From DASRAJ01 sp039920305 (GTDB lineage Bacteria; Bacteroidota; Bacteroidia; Chitinophagales; UBA10324): 12,333 nt of DNA. The notes below the pieces were generated by a model. It saw only the letters and a program-made list of their open reading frames with translations, was not told the DNA's origin and searched no databases. Of the stretch, positions 7,160 through 12,333 are shown piece by piece. The DNA is taken from contig JBDSEA010000244.1 of the NCBI GenBank assembly GCA_039920305.1, forward strand, positions 1 through 12,333, given 5' to 3'. How positions within the stretch are numbered: the stretch's first letter is position 1; every line of letters begins with the position of its first letter. The translations under genes were made by a program, and so were the position numbers.

Positions 7160-7234
7160 GGTGATTGTAGCTCAGTTGGTTAGAGCACTAGATTGTGGAT
7201 CTAGGGGTCGCGGGTTCAAGTCCCGTCTTTCACC
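7160..7234 (+). tRNA. tRNA-His (anticodon GTG)
   Basis: A full cloverleaf can be drawn. The D stem is GCTC/GAGC (7170-7173 with 7183-7186). The anticodon stem is CTAGA/TCTAG with loop TTGTGGA and anticodon GTG at 7195-7197. The variable loop is GGGTC. The T stem is GCGGG/CCCGT with loop TTCAAGT. G7160 opposite C7234 fits the extra G-1:C73 pair that identifies tRNA-His. The CCA end is not encoded. In the acceptor stem five of seven pairs form, but positions 5-68 and 6-67 are both U-U (T7165/T7229 and T7166/T7228), and the T stem ends in a G-U pair. It has its own promoter upstream and a terminator 8 bases downstream. Confidence 0.92.
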
Positions 7235-7241
7235 CCCTCAC

Positions 7242-7276
7242 TCCGCCCCTGATTACCGGGGCGGAATTTTATTTTA
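7242..7276 (+). terminator. Rho-independent terminator after tRNA-His
   Basis: TCCGCCCC (7242-7249) pairs perfectly with GGGGCGGA (7258-7265) across an 8-base loop, giving an 8-bp GC-rich stem followed by a T-rich tail (AATTTTATTTTAT). The MATE start codon lies 17 bases after the stem, so that gene needs read-through or an unseen internal start. Confidence 0.8.
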
Positions 7277-7281
7277 TAGAA

Positions 7282-8616
7282 ATGAAGAATCCATATACTT
7301 CCTACCGCAACATTTTTACAATCGCATGGCCTGTGATGCTCGGCTCACTGGGGCAGAATGTAATTTATCTTATAGATACGTCATTTATAGGGAGATTGAG
7401 TGAATATGATCTTGGTGCAAGCGCCATCGGGGGAATATTTTATTTTTTTCTTTTCATGATCGGCTATGGACTGAATACCGGAATGCAGGTGATTGTTGCA
7501 AGACGAAAGGGAGAGAAGAACGATGCTGCCATCGGGGAAGTGGTGGATCATGAGATCCTCATCATCCTCCTTGTGGCAACCGCTGCCTTTATGCTTATGT
7601 TTTTCTATTCTGAAAATATTTTATCCCTTATTGTTAAGTCGGATGAAGTGCGCTCAAGAACACTGCGTTTTCTCGATTATCGGGCTTTCGGAATTTTCTG
7701 CGGGCTGCTGAATTCTGTTTTCATGTCATTTTTTATCGGCATTGGTAATACAAAGGTCACTACCTGGACAACTGGCGTGCTTGTGGCAGTAAATCTTTTT
7801 TTCCTATACTGCCTTGTATTTGGTAATTTAGGATTCCCCCGGATGGAAATTGCAGGGGCAGGGCTGGCCTCCACCATTGCTGAGGCTTCAGTGACGGTCG
7901 TAATGCTTTTTTATCTCTTCCACAAGAGAATTAAGCATGAATACAGGCTGTTTGAATTCCTGAAAATAAAACTTTCACTGGTAATACAGATGCTGAAGCT
8001 CTCCGGGCCGCTGGTGTTTCAGCAGATCATCAGTGTGGGCTCGTGGTGGGTTTTTTTTCTTGCCATAGAGCATCTTGGTGAAAGAAAGCTTGCAATTTCA
8101 AATCTTGTAAGGACGATGTATGCCTTTTATGGAGTGCCTATATGGGCGCTTGCATCCACAGTGAATTCAATGACGAGTAATTTAATTGGTCAGGGTAAGG
8201 CAAATGATGTGATTCCGCTGATCAGGAAAGTGGCGCTCATAAGCCTTTCACTGGCCGTCTTGTTCGGGATATTTGTAGTTTTTTTTCCGGCGCAAATACT
8301 TTCGATATTTACCAATGAAAGGGATTTAATCGCGGATAGTATCCCGGCATTGTATAGCGTACTGATCGCCATTTTGCTTTTCTCCGTATCCATACTCACG
8401 ATATTTGCGGTGAGCGGTACCGGTGCAACAAAAATTTCTTTCCGGATTGAAGTTGTCTGCATTGTAGCCTACCTCACCTATATTTATTTCACGGCAATAA
8501 GGTTTGAATTATCACTCCCCGTGATTTGGCTAACCGAATCAGTTTACTGGCTCATCGCTTTAGTGTTGTCCTCCTGGTATATGATCTATGGAAATTGGAA
8601 AACCAGGAAAGTTTAG
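7282..8616 (+). CDS. MATE-family efflux transporter
   Basis: This 444-residue protein has about 12 membrane helices and belongs to the MATE group of the MOP superfamily, which exports drugs or metabolites using Na+ or H+ gradients. The N-terminal pattern is typical: IFTIAWPVMLGSLGQNVIYLIDTSFIG, then LGASAIGG. The second half repeats the architecture, with LSGPLVFQQIISVGSW, then a helix with AISNLVRTMYAF, then IGQGKANDVIPLIRK. I chose the ATG at 7282, which places the transporter pattern right at the N-terminus. A longer open frame runs back into the tRNA and is not credible. The leader is AT-rich without a Shine-Dalgarno motif, as usual for the phylum. The substrate cannot be told from sequence. 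Its stop overlaps the end of the opposing DinB gene by 4 bases. Confidence 0.9.
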   Translation: MKNPYTSYRNIFTIAWPVMLGSLGQNVIYLIDTSFIGRLSEYDLGASAIGGIFYFFLFMIGYGLNTGMQVIVARRKGEKNDAAIGEVVDHEILIILLVATAAFMLMFFYSENILSLIVKSDEVRSRTLRFLDYRAFGIFCGLLNSVFMSFFIGIGNTKVTTWTTGVLVAVNLFFLYCLVFGNLGFPRMEIAGAGLASTIAEASVTVVMLFYLFHKRIKHEYRLFEFLKIKLSLVIQMLKLSGPLVFQQIISVGSWWVFFLAIEHLGERKLAISNLVRTMYAFYGVPIWALASTVNSMTSNLIGQGKANDVIPLIRKVALISLSLAVLFGIFVVFFPAQILSIFTNERDLIADSIPALYSVLIAILLFSVSILTIFAVSGTGATKISFRIEVVCIVAYLTYIYFTAIRFELSLPVIWLTESVYWLIALVLSSWYMIYGNWKTRKV

Positions 8617-9128
8617 CGGATTTTCTGATGTGCCATGGTATTGGGCTGATCCAGATGCTGAACATAATCCGGCAAGCTTACCGGCTGGTCAAGCAGGCGG
8701 CGGTGGTAATTGATCTGCCCGATATGATAATTCAGGTGTGCCAGAATATGAATTAACCTTTCTGAGGTCAGTTTCATTGGCTTGTCATCCTGTAAAGGGT
8801 ACTTGCCGTAAAACTCTTCATCAGTGAGGCCTCCGATAATCAACTTCACCCTGTAAATTGCTTCATCAATTTCCTTCATCAGCTTTGAGGTAGGAATATC
8901 ACGGTCAGAAAATTCTTTATCCCTCTGCCGGACATAGCCTGTGTTGCCGAGTACAGCCCCGATGAAATGATTAAGATTGCCGATCAGGTGCAATACAAGG
9001 GTGCCGCCTGAGTTGGAGATTTGATTCTTTACCTGCCAGACATGCTCTTTGTGTGTATAGCTGTTGATCTCATTTTTTAACTGCAGCAGCGCTGCCTCAA
9101 ACTGGATTGCAAGAAATTGCTGGAGCAT
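8613..9128 (-). CDS. DinB-like putative metalloprotein (DUF1572 type)
   Basis: This is a 171-residue, mostly helical cytoplasmic protein that fits the four-helix DinB/YfiT-like fold. The likely metal triad is His47 (in TLVLHLIGNL), His131 and His135 (in HILAHLNYHIGQI). The segment GNLNHFIGAVLGNTGYVRQRDKEFS is characteristic of the DUF1572 branch. Members of this superfamily often carry out thiol-transfer or detoxification reactions, but no substrate can be assigned here. The ATG at 9128 gives the normal family length. A -7 box lies 17 bases upstream, so it is probably a single transcription unit divergent from the UbiA-like gene. Confidence 0.85.
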   Translation of the reverse strand: MLQQFLAIQFEAALLQLKNEINSYTHKEHVWQVKNQISNSGGTLVLHLIGNLNHFIGAVLGNTGYVRQRDKEFSDRDIPTSKLMKEIDEAIYRVKLIIGGLTDEEFYGKYPLQDDKPMKLTSERLIHILAHLNYHIGQINYHRRLLDQPVSLPDYVQHLDQPNTMAHQKIR

Positions 9129-9145
9129 TGAACTTTTATTTAAGG

Positions 9146-9153
9146 CAAAGTTA
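9146..9153 (-). promoter_or_regulatory. -7 box of the DinB-like gene promoter
   Basis: On the minus strand TAACTTTG matches TAnnTTTG exactly and ends 17 bases before the ATG at 9128. No convincing -33 element is seen (ATTATTAA in that area). Confidence 0.5.
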
Positions 9154-9230
9154 AGGACAGACTGGCTTAATAATCACTGCATTGAATCCTGATGAAAATT
9201 GATAAAGTTCATTCCTTCACCGAAAACTAT

Positions 9231-9260
9231 TTTGAATATGCAATACAGCGGGTATTTTTC
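9231..9260 (+). promoter_or_regulatory. Promoter of the UbiA-like gene
   Basis: TTTG (9231-9234), an 18-base spacer and TATTTTTC (9253-9260, one mismatch to TAnnTTTG) fit the phylum consensus. Transcription would begin about 20 bases before the ATG at 9290. Confidence 0.5.
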
Positions 9261-9289
9261 GGGTTGGGTATTCCGGAGTTAAATCATTC

Positions 9290-10180
9290 ATGGAGCTTTT
9301 AAAAAGCATCTTTAAAAAAACAGTTGATTCGCTGATCTTCGGCAGTTTCTTTATTTCGTTCTGCGCCGCTGCCCTGGTTCTCGAAACCTATATCCAGCTC
9401 GGGCACAAGCCGTTAATAGATGCGCTTGTTTTTTTTGTTTTTTTCTCAACCCTTGCGCTTTACAATTTTCACAGGCTCATGGGTATCAGACGAATCAGAC
9501 CGGAAGACCTGGGAGTAATAACGGGATGGGCAGCGAAGCATCAATTTACGCTGCTCATGCTAACCATTATCGGGACAGGCGGGGCCGGCTTTTTTGTGTT
9601 TCAGCTGTTAGGAAATCTGCCGATTATTTTAATGCTGATACCTCTTGCTCTGATCTCTTTGTTTTACGAGCTACCCATCGTTAAGGTTCAAAAAAGATTT
9701 CAGAGACTCAGGAACCTGTGGCTGAGCAAGGCATTTCTTATCACTGCCGTGTGGGTTGTTACTACCGCCGTGTTACCCGCCCTGCATATTCATTACTCAG
9801 TTCACAGCTATAATGTGCTTCTGATTGTAACTGAGCGCATGATCTTTATTTTCATTCTTGCCCTGTGTTTTGATGCACGCGATATCGAGTTCGACCTCCG
9901 CGAGAAGCTGCGTACAATCCCCATGGTATTTGGGAATAAAGTAACCCGGAAGCTGTATTATCTGAGTGCCGCGCTATTATGCGCTGTTGCTGTATTTCAT
10001 TATAACATCATCTTGCACTTTCATGCCATGGGGATTGCAATGGCAGCAAGTGTCTTGCTTACTTTATTACTGGTCAGCAACACCCAGCCACGCAAATCAG
10101 ACTACTACTATCTGTTTTTAGTGGATGGAATGATGATCGTGCAATTCGTGCTGGCATTGACCGCAGCATACTTCCCCTGA
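9290..10180 (+). CDS. UbiA-like membrane prenyltransferase homologue with a degenerate first Asp motif
   Basis: This is a 296-residue integral membrane protein with about 8-9 helices. Residues 195-202 (DARDIEFD) followed by KLRTIPMVFG match the second Asp-rich motif of the UbiA superfamily, DxxDxxxD with a downstream K. UbiA enzymes use Mg2+ bound by two such motifs to attach prenyl chains to aromatic or other acceptors. The first motif (NDxxDxxxD) is expected in the loop near residues 55-75, but the sequence there is LYNFHRLMGIRRIRPED, with only a late Asp. Either the protein binds substrate differently or it is no longer a classical prenyltransferase. The leader contains a good promoter. 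It faces the 51-residue membrane gene, whose stop is 4 bases away. I cannot tell which isoprenoid pathway it serves, and no quinone genes are nearby. Confidence 0.75.
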   Translation: MELLKSIFKKTVDSLIFGSFFISFCAAALVLETYIQLGHKPLIDALVFFVFFSTLALYNFHRLMGIRRIRPEDLGVITGWAAKHQFTLLMLTIIGTGGAGFFVFQLLGNLPIILMLIPLALISLFYELPIVKVQKRFQRLRNLWLSKAFLITAVWVVTTAVLPALHIHYSVHSYNVLLIVTERMIFIFILALCFDARDIEFDLREKLRTIPMVFGNKVTRKLYYLSAALLCAVAVFHYNIILHFHAMGIAMAASVLLTLLLVSNTQPRKSDYYYLFLVDGMMIVQFVLALTAAYFP

Positions 10181-10184
10181 GCGC

Positions 10185-10340
10185 TTAAATCACATTCATC
10201 GCGCTGGCAAGAAAGGTGCCCACAAAAGGAAATGAAACCCAGACCCATTGAGGCTGAAATATGAGAAGAAGAATCATTACTGCAACAGATACAGCAGTGA
10301 GCAGCCAGAAAGTATTGCGGGATTTTTTTACTTCTTCCAT
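10185..10340 (-). CDS. Small two-helix membrane protein (51 aa)
   Basis: This short gene starts with ATG at 10340 and ends with TAA at 10187-10185. The protein begins with a charged MEEVKKSRNT, followed by a hydrophobic helix (about residues 11-29, WLLTAVSVAVMILLLIF), a QPQW turn and a second hydrophobic stretch (about 33-48). It ends in a short AMNVI tail. The charged cytoplasmic start and two helices suggest an inner-membrane hairpin. It resembles in style short Bacteroidota hypothetical proteins, but I cannot assign a function. Support for being real: coherent composition, a well-formed promoter just upstream, and a stop packed 4 bases from the end of the UbiA-like gene. Against: its small size and no comparison available. 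Confidence 0.65.
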   Translation of the reverse strand: MEEVKKSRNTFWLLTAVSVAVMILLLIFQPQWVWVSFPFVGTFLASAMNVI

Positions 10341-10358
10341 GAAAATTTATTTATCCGG

Positions 10359-10388
10359 CAAATGTAATAAGCAGAGCATACTTTTAAA
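10359..10388 (-). promoter_or_regulatory. Promoter of the 51-aa membrane protein gene
   Basis: On the minus strand, TTTA (10388-10385), an 18-base spacer and TACATTTG (10366-10359) fit the TTTG / TAnnTTTG consensus, with an exact -7 box. The box ends 18 bases before the ATG at 10340. Confidence 0.55.
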
Positions 10389-10531
10389 TGAGAATTTTCT
10401 CCATAACACAGGAAACATTGTGAAGGAAACACTTTTTCCTGGAAGGGAGGGTGCACCTCATCAATGGAAAACACAGGGTGTTGCAGCGTTTCAATAATGA
10501 AAAAAGTACACTACCCGCCTTTTGCCGGATG
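10389..10531. other. Intergenic stretch without a recognised gene
   Basis: This lies between the small membrane gene's promoter and the end of the GT22-like gene. It contains an 8-base direct repeat AGGAAACA (10410-10417 and 10424-10431) and a short palindrome AACAC-AGG-GTGTT. No convincing terminator follows the GT22-like gene. An open frame on the plus strand (10261-10497) has no protein character. Confidence 0.4.
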
Positions 10532-11989
10532 TCAATTTTTTTTATAGATACGATCAACTTTTATTTTGGAGTTGAAATAGTAAAACTTAGGGTTTAATAA
10601 CCATTGAGGAACATCCTGGTAAACACAGTGGAATCTCGTGTCATTTGTAAATGAAGAGGAATTACGTGTAACAATAAGAATATTTGCTTTGGAAGCATTG
10701 ATGTGGGTTGAAAGAGAATCAAGCGGAAGCAAGATCATTTTCCGGTTTTTATAAAAATTCATGTTAAGGCCAACTCTTAAATATGGGTTTTGGCTTTCAT
10801 GGAAAACCATTGCAGAATGCTTACCTGACAGCTCATATATTTTTCTTTGCAGTGCAACCTGGCTATCAGCGGGCAGAAAGGTAACCGCAGCAAGCATCGC
10901 TGAGTTGATCACTATGGTTATTAACACCAGTAATTTAAAAATTTTCGAGCCCGTAAATCTTAATTGGCTGGCCCATTGCATGGAATAAGCAAACACAAAA
11001 GGGATGATGAAGATCAGTGGAAACATGAACCGCATCTCCTTATGGCTTATGATGAAGTGGCCAAGAAGAAAAAAAATTACCCCGAAGGAAATTTCATCTC
11101 TGAATCTCTTAGCAATGTAAACCAGGAACGCAGCAATGATCAGAATTCCCTGGAGCGGAACTGCATTTTTGAATACGGTGGTGAAATAATAATAAAAAGG
11201 CTCTGTGCCAAAATCCACAGCCCGCCGGTGAATGATGTTTTCAGCGAAATAATTCCACGGGGTGAAACACCATTGATGATAAAACAGGTGGTCAAGAAAT
11301 ACATTGAACAACATCATTGTTATTCCACCTGCAGCATACAGCAGCAGGCCCGCATAATTTCTTTTCAGGTCAATCATTCTATAGCATAAAAATCCTGCGA
11401 TCAGGAGTGCTGTTTGCGGCCTCAGGAATAAGGCAAGCGCGGCGAGGAATCCTGCAATGAAAAAATTTTGAAGGTTTAATTCTTTTCTCCTGTAAACAAG
11501 TGCAAGGGAAATAAAAAATATGCTTCCTCCCCAGATTTCAGAAGAGAACCTCACGCACATGTAAGGAATAAACCAGAGCAACAGGGCGGCATCAAAATAC
11601 TGTAGCAGTGATCCGGCGCCGGGCTTGTTTTTTAACTGGCGGCGCCACAGCGTAAAACAGGTGATGCACAAGCCGGCGGTAATCACCCGCATAACCAGGG
11701 CAACAGCGAAGGGATTTTGAATATTAATGATGCTGAGCCCTTTGATCAAAAGATAAACGATGAATGGCTCCACCGATGAGCGCATTTCTTTATCAAATTC
11801 CCATGGCAAATCCTGCGCGGATGTCCATCCTGCCTTCCATGCTCCGGGTTCGAGAATCTGGAAGTGCTCATCCACCTGGTAAAAGCCAATGCTGAAACAG
11901 GCAGCGATGGCAGTAAGTGCCAGGTAAATAAAAAAGAGATTATTGCTGCTCCGGATCATCTCGAGCCGTTTAAAAGAATTTAGCCGCAT
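10532..11989 (-). CDS. GT22-like (Alg9/PIG-B type) membrane glycosyltransferase, GT-C fold
   Basis: This 485-residue protein has about 9-11 membrane helices and a C-terminal non-membrane part from about residue 370. The first loop after helix 1 holds VDEHFQILEP (39-48) and PWEFDKEMRSSVEP (62-75), the pattern of family GT22 mannosyltransferases (Alg9, Alg12, PIG-B), where the Asp-Glu pair is catalytic. RFSSEIWGG (147-155), LFLRPQTAL (187-195) and HKEMRFMFPL (about 325-334) complete the family signature. Such enzymes take a lipid-linked sugar (dolichyl-phosphate mannose in eukaryotes) and act on the outer face of the membrane. In bacteria the donor would be a polyprenyl-phosphate sugar, with an unknown acceptor. 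The ATG at 11989 starts just before helix 1, and Met11 is an alternative. No other glycan gene is adjacent, and the nearest cluster is 5 kb away. Confidence 0.82.
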   Translation of the reverse strand: MRLNSFKRLEMIRSSNNLFFIYLALTAIAACFSIGFYQVDEHFQILEPGAWKAGWTSAQDLPWEFDKEMRSSVEPFIVYLLIKGLSIINIQNPFAVALVMRVITAGLCITCFTLWRRQLKNKPGAGSLLQYFDAALLLWFIPYMCVRFSSEIWGGSIFFISLALVYRRKELNLQNFFIAGFLAALALFLRPQTALLIAGFLCYRMIDLKRNYAGLLLYAAGGITMMLFNVFLDHLFYHQWCFTPWNYFAENIIHRRAVDFGTEPFYYYFTTVFKNAVPLQGILIIAAFLVYIAKRFRDEISFGVIFFLLGHFIISHKEMRFMFPLIFIIPFVFAYSMQWASQLRFTGSKIFKLLVLITIVINSAMLAAVTFLPADSQVALQRKIYELSGKHSAMVFHESQNPYLRVGLNMNFYKNRKMILLPLDSLSTHINASKANILIVTRNSSSFTNDTRFHCVYQDVPQWLLNPKFYYFNSKIKVDRIYKKN

Positions 11990-12050
11990 AATGTGATGCC
12001 CGAATGGAAGTTAATGATAGCAATGGCCTTTGCCGTTTGCACATAAACAG

Positions 12051-12077
12051 CAAAAGGAATTTTCAACATTCCTTTTG
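12051..12077. repeat. Perfect 10-bp inverted repeat between the GT22-like gene and dihydroorotase
   Basis: CAAAAGGAAT (12051-12060) and ATTCCTTTTG (12068-12077) are exact reverse complements around a 7-base loop (TTTCAAC). The two flanking genes start divergently from this 147-base region, so a terminator is not expected here. An operator, or a hairpin in a long leader of the dihydroorotase transcript, fits better. Neither gene has a clear -7 box here. Confidence 0.6.
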
Positions 12078-12136
12078 TTAAGCAAATAAATACCGGGTAA
12101 AAGCCGGGCACAATCATAATCTTTACGGCAGATATT

Positions 12137-12333
12137 ATGAAGAAGATCATAAGGAATGCGGCAATCGTCAGCGAAGGAAAAATATTTTATTCCGATGTGC
12201 TGATCACCCATGGAAGAATTGAAAGAATTGCGCCGCAAATTGAGGAAGCAGGTTTTGCACAGGAGATAAGCGGAGAAGGCAAATTCCTGATCCCGGGAAT
12301 CATTGATGACCAGGTTCATTTCCGCGAGCCCGG
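12137..12333 (+). CDS. pyrC: Dihydroorotase, N-terminal part (3' partial)
   Basis: This is the first 65 codons of a class I dihydroorotase, the third enzyme of pyrimidine synthesis, which closes carbamoyl-aspartate to dihydroorotate. The start MKKIIRNAAIVSEGKIFYSDVLITHGRIERI is the typical small beta domain of the amidohydrolase superfamily. It is followed by GEGKFLIPGIIDDQVHFREP, the first metal-binding strand. The usual DxHxHxR motif reads D-D-Q-V-H-F-R, so the first His is Gln. Arg (substrate binding) and the second His are kept. The gene continues beyond the window edge. An allantoinase or another cyclic amidohydrolase is less likely given the FREP ending. Confidence 0.88.
   Translation, partial: MKKIIRNAAIVSEGKIFYSDVLITHGRIERIAPQIEEAGFAQEISGEGKFLIPGIIDDQVHFREP

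Noticed and set aside
7195..7281. Longer start of the MATE protein inside tRNA-His
   Set aside because: This stretch is structural RNA and a terminator, and the transporter pattern begins at 7282.
9192..9302. Small ORF of 36 codons (MKIDKVHSF...) overlapping the start of the UbiA-like gene
   Set aside because: The best promoter of the UbiA-like gene (9231-9260) lies inside it, so it would not be transcribed from its start. The protein has no recognisable character.
10410..10431. Direct repeat AGGAAACA as a possible array
   Set aside because: There are only two copies of 8 bases, with no regular spacing beyond that, so it is not a CRISPR and likely due to chance.
10261..10497. Plus-strand ORF of 78 codons
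   Set aside because: It runs antisense to the small membrane gene and through its promoter. Composition is not protein-like, and the minus-strand reading is far better supported.
10964..11389. Plus-strand ORF of 141 codons
   Set aside because: It is antisense to a clear membrane glycosyltransferase, and its residues are the mirror of hydrophobic codons.
12011..12319. Minus-strand ORF of 102 codons at the right edge
   Set aside because: It is antisense to the conserved start of dihydroorotase and covers the divergent control region.

Overview
The window looks like chromosomal DNA of a Bacteroidota bacterium, most likely from the Chitinophagales/Saprospirales/Sphingobacteriales side of the phylum (inference). 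The signs are a type IX secretion C-terminal domain, promoters of the TTTG / TAnnTTTG type, AT-rich leaders without Shine-Dalgarno motifs, and typical Bacteroidota families (DUF1572-type DinB protein, exported SOD, lipoprotein). GC content is moderate and genes are small and packed on both strands. I see no phage, insertion sequence, CRISPR array or defence operon.

Left part (1-1448): the tail of a secreted protein with a T9SS sorting domain, a 48-residue remnant of the start of another secreted protein, and an uncharacterised lipoprotein. Cell-surface polysaccharide block (1581-5148): a flippase and a PAPS-type sulfotransferase on the plus strand meet a GT4 glycosyltransferase on the minus strand tail-to-tail with a 7-bp overlap. 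Together they could build and export a sulfated glycan (inference).

Middle (5195-8616): a copper-type P1B-ATPase is wrecked by a one-base frameshift and by an internal deletion of its catalytic core. It is divergent from a Tat-exported Mn-type superoxide dismutase. Then come tRNA-His with a near-ideal promoter and an intrinsic terminator, and a MATE-family transporter that starts only 17 bases after the terminator stem.

Right part (8613-12333): a DinB-like putative metalloprotein, a UbiA-like membrane protein, a 51-residue two-helix membrane protein with its own good promoter, a GT22-like (Alg9/PIG-B type) membrane glycosyltransferase, and the first 65 codons of dihydroorotase at the window edge.

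The most notable items are the gutted copper ATPase that keeps a well-formed -7 box, the small membrane gene at 10185-10340, the bacterial GT22-like protein, the tRNA-His acceptor stem with two U-U mismatches, and the QxH change in dihydroorotase. I found no convincing new multi-gene system.
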